A DNA stretch of 8,353 bases from Flavobacteriales bacterium UBA2040 (GCA_002332715.1 DDBE01000031.1:3775-12127); one strand, 5' to 3'. Shown: positions 1 to 6,440, counted from the stretch's first letter. Numbers and translations: made by a program. Notes: generated by a model from the letters alone, not told the origin.

Positions 1-695
1 TTGGGGTGCAAACTTCCGATTCGTTGTGGAATTTCGTTGCTCATCAGGTAATTCGATGCTTGATTGGACAAACTGGAAATAGCAGCATCATACAATGATG
101 CACTCACGGTCGCTCCTTTTCCGGTTTTTTCGCGTTGATACAAAGCTAAGAACAGAGCTTCCTTCAAATGATGAGCGGTCAAAACATCAATAAAAGCAAC
201 GGGCATTTTCGTCGGGGGTCCATCTTTTTGTAAATTCATATACATAAATCCAGACTCTGCTTGGAGTATTAAATCATAGGCTACTCTATCACTATCATCA
301 CCAAAACCAGTTATTTTGCCGTGAATAAGTCTCGGATTTAATTCCATCAATTTTTCATCTTCAATGCCAAATTTTTCGGCATCTCCGTTTTTAAAATTGC
401 TTATTAAAATATCGGCTGATCGAACCATTTCTAATAAAGTGTTTTGTCCTTCCCCTGTCGATAAATCCACTTTCAAATATTTCTTCCCGTAATTGACTGA
501 TGAAAAATAATTGGACAATGTAGATTCTTTCGATTCGCTGGGCAATTTCCAAGTTCGGGTCACATCTCCATGAACGGGATGTTCAATTTTAATCACTTCG
601 GCACCTAATTCCGCCAAAAACATACCTACCGATGGTCCCGCTAAAACCGAACTCGCATCAATTACTTTTAAATCTTTCAGAAAATCCATCTCCAT
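1..695 (-). CDS. CaiB/BaiF family CoA-transferase (class III), partial, C-terminus off the left edge
   Basis: 231 codons are visible, starting at ATG 695; a second in-frame ATG lies at 689. The N-terminus reads DASSVLAGPSVGMFLAELGA, followed by EVIKIEHP at about residues 33-40. This is the nucleotide-fold opening of class III CoA-transferases and alpha-methylacyl-CoA racemases. Further matches are NYGKK (68-72), the YDLILQAESG segment (140-149) and FIDVLTAHH (168-176), followed by QREKTGKG. D170 in FID is the likely catalytic aspartate by comparison with formyl-CoA transferase and MCR racemase; this is inference. Family members usually run about 360-400 residues, so roughly 60% is present. 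They move CoA between acids or epimerise 2-methylacyl-CoAs in the cytoplasm. The substrate cannot be told from this part, and racemase and transferase are not separable here. The gene is divergent from xth. Confidence 0.9.
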   Translation of the reverse strand, partial: MEMDFLKDLKVIDASSVLAGPSVGMFLAELGAEVIKIEHPVHGDVTRTWKLPSESKESTLSNYFSSVNYGKKYLKVDLSTGEGQNTLLEMVRSADILISNFKNGDAEKFGIEDEKLMELNPRLIHGKITGFGDDSDRVAYDLILQAESGFMYMNLQKDGPPTKMPVAFIDVLTAHHLKEALFLALYQREKTGKGATVSASLYDAAISSLSNQASNYLMSNEIPQRIGSLHP

Positions 696-699
696 AATT

Positions 700-707
700 C
701 AAAAATA
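700..707 (-). promoter_or_regulatory. Candidate -7 element of the CoA-transferase gene
   Basis: The minus strand reads TATTTTTG, an exact match to the Bacteroidota -7 word TAnnTTTG. Only 4 nt separate its last G from ATG 695, so the transcript would start at or next to the start codon. The nearest TTTG that could serve as -33 (735 to 732) is 24 nt upstream, slightly long. In this AT-rich DNA the word could occur by chance. Confidence 0.35.
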
Positions 708-719
708 CCATTAAATCTT

Positions 720-727
720 TACCTTTA
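720..727 (+). promoter_or_regulatory. Weak candidate -7 element of xth
   Basis: TACCTTTA matches seven of the eight positions of TAnnTTTG and lies 18 nt before the xth start codon. No TTG is visible at the expected -33 distance. The 50-bp gap shared with the divergent CoA-transferase leaves little other space for an xth promoter. Confidence 0.2.
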
Positions 728-745
728 GAGTCAAAGATTCAAACT

Positions 746-1504
746 ATGAAAATCATTTCTTTTAATGTCAACGGAGTTCGTGCAATTACTAAAAAAAACT
801 TTGTAGAAGACATGAAAAAGGTCGATGCGGATGTGATTTGTCTGCAAGAAACGAAGGCAACAGTTGAGCAAACGAAAGAAGCCGTTGCAGAGTTAAAAGG
901 ATATCATTTTTTTGGGAACGAAGCGGATAAGAAAGGATATTCGGGAACGGCAATTTTAACGAAGACCAAACCAATATCTGTTCAAGTTGATATGGGAATT
1001 GCAAAGCACGATGCGGAAGGACGAGTGATTTGTGCCGAATACATCGATTTTTATATCATCACAGTTTATACTCCGAATTCGGGAAGTGATTTAAGAAGAT
1101 TGGAGTATCGCCAGAAATGGGATGCCGATTTTTTAGCGTATTTGAAAAAGGTAGAAAAGAAAAAACCTGTTATTGTTTGTGGCGATTTAAATGTAGCGCA
1201 CAAGGAGATTGATTTAGCTCGACCAAAACCGAATTACAACAAGTCGGCTGGATTCATGCAAGAGGAAATTGATGGAATGGATGCGTACACCTCAAACGGA
1301 TTCGTCGATACCTTTCGTTTTAAAAATGGAGATGAGGTGAAATATTCTTGGTGGAGTTATCGAGGTGGTGCCCGAGATAAGAATGTAGGCTGGAGGATAG
1401 ATTATTTTTTGGTTTCTGATAAAATCAAAAATGTCGTTAAAGAGTCTATTATCTTTAACGACATTCATGGCTCGGACCATTGTCCAGTAGGGGTGGTTGT
1501 TTAA
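746..1504 (+). CDS. xth: Exodeoxyribonuclease III / class II AP endonuclease
   Basis: This 252-residue protein has the full exonuclease III/APE1 signature set. It shows SFNVNG (residues 5-10, metal-site Asn), CLQETK with Glu35, VYTPNSG with Tyr109, CGDLNVAHKEIDL (145-157) with Asp147 and Asn149, WRIDYFLVS (216-224) with Asp219, and the terminal GSDHCPV with His245. These correspond to E. coli residues E34, Y109, D151, N153, D229 and H259. The WWSYRGGARDKNVGWRIDY-type segment resembles the Bacillus ExoA and human APE1 branch more than E. coli XthA. The enzyme cuts 5' to abasic sites and removes 3' blocking groups in base-excision repair. The length is normal and the gene complete, starting on ATG 746. 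It is a single gene with no partner on its strand, divergent from the CoA-transferase. No terminator hairpin is obvious after the stop. Confidence 0.96.
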   Translation: MKIISFNVNGVRAITKKNFVEDMKKVDADVICLQETKATVEQTKEAVAELKGYHFFGNEADKKGYSGTAILTKTKPISVQVDMGIAKHDAEGRVICAEYIDFYIITVYTPNSGSDLRRLEYRQKWDADFLAYLKKVEKKKPVIVCGDLNVAHKEIDLARPKPNYNKSAGFMQEEIDGMDAYTSNGFVDTFRFKNGDEVKYSWWSYRGGARDKNVGWRIDYFLVSDKIKNVVKESIIFNDIHGSDHCPVGVVV

Positions 1505-1516
1505 TTTACTTGGGTA

Positions 1517-1752
1517 TTATCTAGCATCAAACTTTCCGTAAGCAGCAACATAACCATTTTTGTTTTCTTACACTGCTTCCATAGAGCGAACAATTTTAGT
1601 AAATCTTCTTTTCTCCTGACGAATATTTTTCGCTGACATTATTATTGTATTGCTAGCGGATTTGCATTTTTATTGTCATCTCCGTCTTTCGCTAAGGAAG
1701 GCAAAGCTAAAAGAAAAAGGGTCAAAGCGAACATTGTTTTAAGCATTTTCAT
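1517..1752 (-). pseudogene. Probable decayed gene for a small secreted protein (signal peptide, frameshift, internal stop)
   Basis: From ATG 1752 the minus strand encodes MKMLKTMFALTLFLLALPSLA, a textbook Sec signal peptide, then KDGDDNKNANPLAIQ and a TAA at 1644-1642 (36 residues). An AAAGGA just upstream favours the second ATG at 1746. In the next frame, open from about 1669, the DNA carries on as protein-like sequence: SAKNIRQEKRRF, then TKIVRSMEAV, a TAA at 1570-1568, then ENKNGYVAAYGKFDAR and TAA at 1519-1517. One frameshift near 1640-1670 and one nonsense change (a lysine AAA to TAA would do it) would restore a single secreted protein of about 78 residues. The family is not recognised. 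Alternatively the 36-residue peptide is real and the rest is noise. Decay is inferred; the signal peptide and the frames are seen directly. Confidence 0.42.
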
Positions 1753-1790
1753 ATCCTTTGGTTTATTGATTTGTGTTCTTAAGGATACGG

Positions 1791-1798
1791 CAAACTTA
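1791..1798 (-). promoter_or_regulatory. Candidate -7 element of the decayed small secreted gene
   Basis: The minus strand reads TAAGTTTG, an exact TAnnTTTG match, ending 38 nt before ATG 1752. That gives a leader of ordinary length. It lies just beyond the terminator of the neighbouring gene, where a promoter for an independent transcript would be expected. No well-spaced -33 TTG is seen: the nearest TTTG is only 11 nt upstream. Confidence 0.35.
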
Positions 1799-1808
1799 AT
1801 TTTAGATT

Positions 1809-1840
1809 ACAAAAAAAGGTTGAACGCAATGTCCAACCTT
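1809..1840 (-). terminator. Intrinsic terminator of the small lysine-rich secreted protein gene
   Basis: AAGGTTG (1816-1822) pairs with CAACCTT (1834-1840) as a perfect 7-bp stem. After one mismatch two more base pairs close a short loop. On the minus strand the stem is followed at once by a T run (1815 to 1811, continuous with the TT of the stem), the classic rho-independent layout. It lies 25 bp beyond the stop of the gene ending at 1865. On the plus strand only AATATTTTG follows, so plus-strand termination would be weaker. Confidence 0.75.
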
Positions 1841-1864
1841 AATATTTTGTGTTAAGAAAAGTTC

Positions 1865-2092
1865 TTATTTCGAACCGCCTCCAGAACAACAAGCTTTTTT
1901 CTCACCGTTTGAAGTGCATTCTTTCGCTTCTCCTTTTTTGGCTTTCTTTTTCTTTTTCTTTTTGTCTTTCTTTTTGTCTTTGTCCTTTTCAGTGTGAACA
2001 ACTTCAATATTGTCATACGTCATCGCACTAACAGTTGTACTAAACAAACCTGCTGCAAAAACAAACATCAGGGCTACAATTACTTTTTTCAT
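1865..2092 (-). CDS. Small secreted lysine-rich protein with C-terminal cysteines, function unknown
   Basis: This 75-residue protein opens with a Sec signal peptide, MKKVIVALMFVFAAGLFSTT then VSA, with likely cleavage after Ala23. The mature part is MTYDNIEVVHTE, then a basic block of almost only Lys and Asp (about residues 36-53), then GEAKECTSNGEKKACCSGGGSK with Cys59, Cys68 and Cys69. The Cys-Cys pair and the third Cys could bind metal or form disulfides; this is inference. Short secreted proteins with lysine runs and Cys-rich tails are common, unnamed proteins in Bacteroidota, as I recall. The basic block is encoded by hexamer and 12-bp tandem repeats (see the repeat entry). The gene has its own terminator and lies 61 bp after cdsA, so it may be read separately or by read-through. 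A weak -7 match, TATCTTCG, lies at 2117-2110. Confidence 0.8.
   Translation of the reverse strand: MKKVIVALMFVFAAGLFSTTVSAMTYDNIEVVHTEKDKDKKKDKKKKKKKAKKGEAKECTSNGEKKACCSGGGSK
1946..1981. repeat. In-frame tandem repeats encoding the poly-lysine block
   Basis: On the plus strand CTTTTT occurs three times in tandem (1946-1963). CTTTTTGTCTTT occurs twice in tandem as a perfect 12-bp duplication (1958-1969 and 1970-1981). On the coding strand this is an almost pure purine tract. The 6- and 12-bp units are multiples of three, so gain or loss of a unit would change the length of the Lys/Asp block without shifting the frame. Confidence 0.8.
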
Positions 2093-2153
2093 AATGATTT
2101 AATTTTAGTCGAAGATAAGAATTTCAAGCGTTCAATGAAATTATTTAACTTTT

Positions 2154-2993
2154 TTAAAAGATAAATAATTCCCCAGCGTACCAAGAATGAAACAAGGACC
2201 AGCAGAAATAAAACGGTACAGTAAAAATCACTGCATCAAATCTGTCGAGTATACCACCGTGGCCTGGCAAGAATTTTCCACTGTCCTTAATGTTCAAATT
2301 TCGTTTGAATAAACTTTCCAATAAATCGCCCAAAACTGCACATGGAACAACAATTAATGCAGCGCCCACCCAGAAAATTAAATCTTGAATATCGTTGTAG
2401 AAAAATGCCAAAAGAATTGCCACGAGCATGGTTAGTAATCCACCGCCGATGGTACCTTCCCACGTTTTGTTTGGAGAAATGCGCTCAAATAACTTTGTCT
2501 TTCCGAAGAATCTACCCGTAAGATAAGCGAAAGTATCATTGGTCCAAATCAACAAAAACATACCGATAGCTCTAGGCATATCGTGCGAGCTTTGTTGGTT
2601 CAATTCAATCATTAAGTAGAAAGGAATAACGACATAGATAATGCCCAACATTTGAATGGCAATATTATAAATGGGCTCTTTTTCTTTCTTCCACAGCTCT
2701 ATGAGCATATTTAAGAAAAGCACAGGAATAAGGAAAAACACGTAAATCATGTTGATCCATCCTAAGAAAGTACTCGAAAGAATGATAAAGACGAGCAGCC
2801 CAATGAAGGTGGCAATTTTCCAATTCACACGAACCGAATCGTGTTGATTAAAAAGTTGATAAAACTCATAAAGCGCTATCACGGCAAAAATTCCAAAGAG
2901 AGTTACTGTAGCATATGTACCTGACCACAAAGCGGCGAGAACAAGGAAAACAAAAATGGCACCAGCCAAAGCTCTTTGAACGATATTACTCAT
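2154..2993 (-). CDS. cdsA: Phosphatidate cytidylyltransferase (CDP-diglyceride synthase)
   Basis: This 279-residue polytopic membrane protein makes CDP-diacylglycerol from phosphatidate and CTP, the branch-point precursor of the cell's phospholipids. The CTP-transferase signature is complete near the C-terminus (residues 227-253): SLFKR, then KDSGKFLPGHGGILDRFD. The upstream conserved segment WTNDTFAYLTGRFFGKTKLF and SPNKTWEG (150-180) and the GD at 222-223 are also present. Hydrophobic segments lie at about 10-45, 60-100, 112-130, 143-160, 183-200, 205-222 and 253-270. Length is normal for the family. Its ATG overlaps the stop of the preceding DUF2007-like gene by 4 bp (2990-2993), so translation is probably coupled. 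It is the last gene of the rsfS-ftsH operon. Confidence 0.95.
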   Translation of the reverse strand: MSNIVQRALAGAIFVFLVLAALWSGTYATVTLFGIFAVIALYEFYQLFNQHDSVRVNWKIATFIGLLVFIILSSTFLGWINMIYVFFLIPVLFLNMLIELWKKEKEPIYNIAIQMLGIIYVVIPFYLMIELNQQSSHDMPRAIGMFLLIWTNDTFAYLTGRFFGKTKLFERISPNKTWEGTIGGGLLTMLVAILLAFFYNDIQDLIFWVGAALIVVPCAVLGDLLESLFKRNLNIKDSGKFLPGHGGILDRFDAVIFTVPFYFCWSLFHSWYAGELFIF

Positions 2994-3205
2994 GATATTC
3001 TTTCAATTATCATTTTGGCTTTTTCTTGATCGTCAATTCTGACTTGCAAATGTACATATCCAAACGCATTGTAAGAGGAATCTCGTTCGTCCCAAATCAT
3101 AACAGGAATACCTTCGTCCTCCAATTTCAATTTGAAAATTTCAATAGAAAAAGAGTCCATACTTTGATAGATACTAATCCATTTTCTTTCCTTCGCTAGT
3201 TTCAC
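2990..3205 (-). CDS. Small DUF2007-like (putative signal transducing) protein between ftsH and cdsA
   Basis: The recognisable part reads [20 protein letters not shown], then EDEGIPVMIWDERDSSYNAF and GYVHLQVRIDDQEKAKMII. This is the DUF2007 pattern as I know it: a strand, a helix ending in LLEdeGI, a DSSY-type turn and a C-terminal strand plus helix. The function is unknown; 'signal transducing' is only the family label. The start is uncertain. ATG 3160 would give 56 residues but cuts off the conserved WISIYQS strand. GTG 3205 keeps it, gives 71 residues and overlaps the ftsH end by 32 bp, so I chose it. ATG 3262 would overlap ftsH by 89 bp. The stop overlaps the cdsA start by 4 bp. Both junctions suggest coupled translation with ftsH and cdsA. 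Confidence 0.75.
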   Translation of the reverse strand: MKLAKERKWISIYQSMDSFSIEIFKLKLEDEGIPVMIWDERDSSYNAFGYVHLQVRIDDQEKAKMIIERIS

Positions 3206-5243
3206 CTTGCTCAGGTGTCGACTCTTCAGGAACTGATTCCACAATTGTTTGAATGTCTTCAACTTTTGGCGTACCGTTTAATTCTTCTTTCTCCCAAAGT
3301 CTTTTTCCGAAAATCGTTTCCAAATCTTCTTTAAAAATAACTTCGTCGGTCAGTAATTTTTCCGCCAAGGTAGTTAATTTGTCTTTGTTTTCTCCCAAAA
3401 TTTTGAGAGCACGTTGATATTGCTCTTCAATCATTTTAGAAACTTCCTCATCAATTGTTTTGGCTGTATCTTCAGAATATGGTTTCGTGAACCCTTGTTG
3501 ACCTTGGCTATCGTAAAAGGAAACGTTACCAACTTTTTCATTCAATCCATACATGGAAACCATTGCATAGGCTTGTTTGGTTACTTTTTCCAAATCACTC
3601 AAAGCTCCAGTCGAAATCTTACCAAAGATTAATTTCTCAGCAGCACGTCCACCTAAAGCGGAACACATTTCATCTAAAATCTGTTCAGTTGTGGTAATAC
3701 TTCTTTCTTCAGGTAAATACCACGCTGCGCCTAAAGATTGACCTCTCGGTACAATGGTGACCTTCACTAAAGGATGAGCATGTTCTAACAACCAAGAAGT
3801 TGTTGCATGTCCTGCTTCGTGAAAAGCAATCGCTCGTTTTTCATCTTTAGTAATAATCTTGTTTTTCTTTTCTAATCCACCAACGATTCTGTCAACGGCA
3901 TCCAAGAAATCTTGTTTTTGAACGGCTTTCTTATCATGACGAGCGGCAATTAAAGCAGCTTCGTTACAAATGTTTGCAATATCAGCTCCAGAAAAACCAG
4001 GTGTTTGTTTCGCTAAAAATTCAACGTCCAAACCTGCTTCAAGTTTTAACGGCTTTAAATGAACGGCAAAAATTGCTTTTCTTTCATTCACATCTGGCAT
4101 ATCCACATAAATCTGTCTATCAAAACGTCCCGCACGCATTAAGGCACCGTCTAGAACATCTGCACGGTTCGTTGCGGCCAAAATGATAACTCCAGAATTT
4201 GTTCCGAAACCATCCATTTCTGTCAACAACTGATTCAAAGTATTTTCTCTTTCATCATTCGATCCAAAAGAATTGTTCTTTCCTCTCGCACGACCAATGG
4301 CATCAATCTCATCAATAAAGATGATAGCAGGTGCTTTTTCTTTCGCTTGTTTGAATAAATCTCGAACTCGTGATGCTCCAACACCGACGAACATTTCAAC
4401 GAAATCAGAACCAGAAAGGGAGAAGAATGGCACTTGCGCTTCACCGGCAACGGCTAAGGCTAATAAGGTTTTCCCAGTTCCCGGAGGGCCTACCAACAAT
4501 GCTCCTTTCGGAATTTTAGCGCCCAATTCCGTGTATTTCTTTGGGTTCTTTAAGAATTCAACGATCTCAACAATCTCTTCTTTTGCACCTTCAAGTCCCG
4601 CAACATCTTTAAATGTAGTGTTTGTAGATTTTCCTTTGTCATAGATTTGAGCTTTGGATTTTCCAATGTTGAAAATTTGACTTCCGCCACCGCCTCCAGC
4701 ACCTCCAGACATTCTTCTCATGATGAACACCCAAAGAAGAATCAAAATAATGATGGGTAAAAGGAATCCTAAAATCGATGAGAAATAGTCGACTTCTTTT
4801 TTTGGTTCGTACGGAATATCGCCTTTGCCCTGTGACTTTAAACCCTCGCTCGTCTCGCTCAACTTAGTCTCGAAATTCCCTACATCGACAATCTCCATTT
4901 GAAACATAGGATCTTTCTCTGGAATTCGTTCGCTTAATTTGAAGGCTTCTTTCATTTTTTCTTTTTCGCCTTTCGTTGCCTTTTTAATTTCTTCTTTTCC
5001 AACTTCGGTTAGTTTGAAGTCAATGCGTTCGTTATTTACGATGTACACTTTTTCGATCATGCCTTTTTCAGCCATTTCGAAGAATGTAGCTTGTGATTTT
5101 ATTTGAACTGGTGAAGAACTTCCCCAATAAAATTGAAAAGCGATAAGCGCCACTACCGCAACGCCGTATATCCAGTAAACCGAAAAAGGATTCTTTTTCT
5201 TTTTCTTACTTTCTTTGTTGTAATTGTTATCTGATTTTGCCAT
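3174..5243 (-). CDS. ftsH: ATP-dependent zinc metalloprotease FtsH
   Basis: This 689-residue membrane-anchored AAA+ protease extracts and degrades damaged or regulated membrane and cytosolic proteins as a hexamer. In order: a basic N-terminus, transmembrane helix 1 (about 21-41), a periplasmic domain (about 42-152), transmembrane helix 2 (about 154-175) and a glycine-rich linker GGAGGGGG. The AAA module has Walker A GPPGTGKT (252-259), pore loop FVEMFVGVG (281-289), Walker B IIFIDE (307-312) and second-region-of-homology RAGRFDRQ (370-377). The zinc protease domain has HEAGH (475-479), with Asp550 in the [10 protein letters not shown] segment as likely third ligand. The C-terminal tail (about 655-689) is acidic and low in complexity, unlike the rest. 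Start ATG 5243 lies 6 bp after the rsfS stop. It is the second gene of the rsfS operon, and its end overlaps the DUF2007-like gene. Confidence 0.98.
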   Translation of the reverse strand: MAKSDNNYNKESKKKKKNPFSVYWIYGVAVVALIAFQFYWGSSSPVQIKSQATFFEMAEKGMIEKVYIVNNERIDFKLTEVGKEEIKKATKGEKEKMKEAFKLSERIPEKDPMFQMEIVDVGNFETKLSETSEGLKSQGKGDIPYEPKKEVDYFSSILGFLLPIIILILLWVFIMRRMSGGAGGGGGSQIFNIGKSKAQIYDKGKSTNTTFKDVAGLEGAKEEIVEIVEFLKNPKKYTELGAKIPKGALLVGPPGTGKTLLALAVAGEAQVPFFSLSGSDFVEMFVGVGASRVRDLFKQAKEKAPAIIFIDEIDAIGRARGKNNSFGSNDERENTLNQLLTEMDGFGTNSGVIILAATNRADVLDGALMRAGRFDRQIYVDMPDVNERKAIFAVHLKPLKLEAGLDVEFLAKQTPGFSGADIANICNEAALIAARHDKKAVQKQDFLDAVDRIVGGLEKKNKIITKDEKRAIAFHEAGHATTSWLLEHAHPLVKVTIVPRGQSLGAAWYLPEERSITTTEQILDEMCSALGGRAAEKLIFGKISTGALSDLEKVTKQAYAMVSMYGLNEKVGNVSFYDSQGQQGFTKPYSEDTAKTIDEEVSKMIEEQYQRALKILGENKDKLTTLAEKLLTDEVIFKEDLETIFGKRLWEKEELNGTPKVEDIQTIVESVPEESTPEQGETSEGKKMD

Positions 5244-5249
5244 TTTTAT

Positions 5250-5624
5250 TTAATTCAAATTAGGTATATCTGTGCGAATAGCGTCTGACCAAAGGTCTTC
5301 AATGTCGAAGTGGTGACGCGCGTCTTTGTAGAAAACATGAGCGACTACGCTCACAAAATCTAAAAGCACCCATTCACTGGTTCCTTTGCCTTCAACATGC
5401 CAAGGACGTTCTTGAATTTCGCTTCGAGTGTGTCTCAAAACGGAAGAGGTAATTCCATCAATTTGTGTTGAAGATTCACTACTGCACATAACAAAGAAAT
5501 CTGTCACAGTGTTCGGAATTTTTCTCAAATCAAGTACGACGATGTCGTTTGCCTTGTTTTCCTGCATTCCCTCAACGATTGTATCGCAAAGGATTTTAGA
5601 GGTTACTTTTTTTGTTTTTGCCAT
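5250..5624 (-). CDS. rsfS: Ribosome silencing factor RsfS (YbeB/Iojap family)
   Basis: This 124-residue protein has the family layout: an N-terminal helix with ILCDTIVEGM, the strand DIVVLDLRKI (27-36), DFFVMCSSESSTQI (42-55) and a C-terminal signature. That signature is EWVLLDFVSVVAHVFYKDAR with HFDIEDLW (84-112), matching the WvLLDygdVvvHiF...R.fYdLE.LW pattern. Family members bind ribosomal protein uL14 and keep the 50S subunit from joining the 30S, lowering translation in stationary phase or starvation. The length is normal. It is the first gene of the rsfS-ftsH-DUF2007-cdsA operon and divergent from birA across 60 bp. A promoter candidate is listed separately. Confidence 0.95.
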   Translation of the reverse strand: MAKTKKVTSKILCDTIVEGMQENKANDIVVLDLRKIPNTVTDFFVMCSSESSTQIDGITSSVLRHTRSEIQERPWHVEGKGTSEWVLLDFVSVVAHVFYKDARHHFDIEDLWSDAIRTDIPNLN

Positions 5625-5642
5625 TCGTCGTTTTAAGCCCTA

Positions 5643-5676
5643 CAAATCTAAGTTAATATTTTATTTTTGTCCCAAA
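5643..5676 (-). promoter_or_regulatory. Candidate promoter of the rsfS-ftsH-DUF2007-cdsA operon
   Basis: The minus strand has TTTG (5676-5673) as -33 and TAGATTTG (5650-5643), an exact TAnnTTTG, as -7, separated by 22 nt. This is at the upper end of the usual Bacteroidota spacing. The predicted start falls near 5637, leaving a leader of about a dozen nt before ATG 5624. A second exact -7 word, TAAATTTG (5680-5673), overlaps the -33. It could act as an alternative promoter with a longer leader. Confidence 0.5.
5662..5669 (+). promoter_or_regulatory. Candidate -7 element of birA
   Basis: TATTTTTG matches TAnnTTTG exactly and ends 15 nt before the birA start codon. It sits inside the spacer of the divergent rsfS promoter candidate, so polymerase binding for the two genes would compete. 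No TTG is seen at the expected -33 position. Confidence 0.4.
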
Positions 5677-5684
5677 TTTAACGC

Positions 5685-6440
5685 ATGTTGGCTTCCCGAA
5701 ATATACAGGACCAAATAGGTCAAACTAAAGTGCATTTGTCTCTTGTGGATTCAACGAACAATTATGCTGCCAATTTACTAAAGTTAGGTAAAGCGAAGAC
5801 AGGGACTGTAATTTTGGCAGACGAACAGACAAATGGTCGCGGACAGAGGGGTGAAGTGTGGCAGTCTGAGCCTGGAATGAATTTGCAGTTTTCCATCATT
5901 TGGGTACCTGAAAACTTGTCTATTTCGAATCAGAAATATTTGAATATTGTCGTCAGCCTAGGTTTAGTTTTTTTTCTAGAGAAAAAAGGAATCAAAGCAA
6001 AAATCAAATGGCCAAATGATATATTGGTGAAGAACAAAAAGATTTGCGGTGTTTTAATCGAGAATCAAATTCAAGGTTTTCGAATTTCATCGAGTATAAT
6101 TGGAATAGGTTTGAATGTGAACCAACAAGAGTTTGAGAATTTTCCGGCTACCAGTGTGCGAAATGAATTGGGGCAATTTCTGCCAACTGAGCAAGTGTTA
6201 GATGGGCTATTACATACTCTGAACAATGAGTTTCAGAAGTTAAATAGCACAAATATCGATTTGGTTGAAAAATGCTACTACTCGTTTTTATTGGGCTATG
6301 AATGTGCGCAAAAGTTCAAGGACGACCAAGGGGAATTCACGGGTGAAATCTTAGGTGTGGATGCAAACGGGAACTTACAAGTGGTTAAAAACGGAATGAT
6401 TCGTTCGTATGGAATAAAAGAATTACGTTTTATACTTTAA
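5685..6440 (+). CDS. birA: Biotin--[acetyl-CoA-carboxylase] ligase, without DNA-binding domain
   Basis: This 251-residue enzyme activates biotin with ATP and attaches it to the lysine of biotin carrier proteins such as AccB. Visible motifs are VDSTNNYA (21-28), ADEQTNGRGQRGEVWQSEPG (45-64, the biotinyl-AMP loop), MNLQFSI (65-71), KWPNDI (108-113) with the catalytic-site Lys, CGVLIE and GIGLNVN (140-146). A C-terminal SH3-like domain lies at about 205-250. E. coli BirA is 321 residues and has an N-terminal repressor helix-turn-helix. That part is absent here, so this is a ligase only. The loop reads GRGQRG where E. coli has GRGRRG, putting Gln54 at the position of E. coli R118. The gene is divergent from rsfS, and its TAA shares TTAA with the stop of the convergent SRPBCC gene. 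Confidence 0.95.
   Translation: MLASRNIQDQIGQTKVHLSLVDSTNNYAANLLKLGKAKTGTVILADEQTNGRGQRGEVWQSEPGMNLQFSIIWVPENLSISNQKYLNIVVSLGLVFFLEKKGIKAKIKWPNDILVKNKKICGVLIENQIQGFRISSSIIGIGLNVNQQEFENFPATSVRNELGQFLPTEQVLDGLLHTLNNEFQKLNSTNIDLVEKCYYSFLLGYECAQKFKDDQGEFTGEILGVDANGNLQVVKNGMIRSYGIKELRFIL

Noticed and set aside
1673..1855. Plus-strand open frame of 60 codons in the gene-poor stretch
   Set aside because: It runs antisense through the signal-peptide coding part of the decayed gene and through the minus-strand terminator hairpin. It has no promoter word or family-like sequence.
1821..2135. Shared word TTGAACGC in two intergenic hairpins (about 1821-1828 plus strand, about 2128-2135 minus strand)
   Set aside because: An 8-bp match between two short intergenic stretches is not enough to propose a regulatory repeat without further copies.
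2120..2142. Inverted repeat AATTTCA / TGAAATT between cdsA and the small secreted gene
   Set aside because: The 7-bp stem is AT-only apart from one G-C pair, the loop is 9 nt and no T run follows on the minus strand. It is too weak to call a terminator in this base composition.
4273..4644. Plus-strand open frame of 123 codons
   Set aside because: It is entirely antisense to the FtsH AAA domain, and its composition follows from the conserved ftsH codons. It has no independent support.
5428..5718. Plus-strand open frame of 96 codons crossing from rsfS into birA
   Set aside because: It is antisense to rsfS, runs across the rsfS-birA promoter region and overlaps the birA start in another frame. 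The residues match no family I know.
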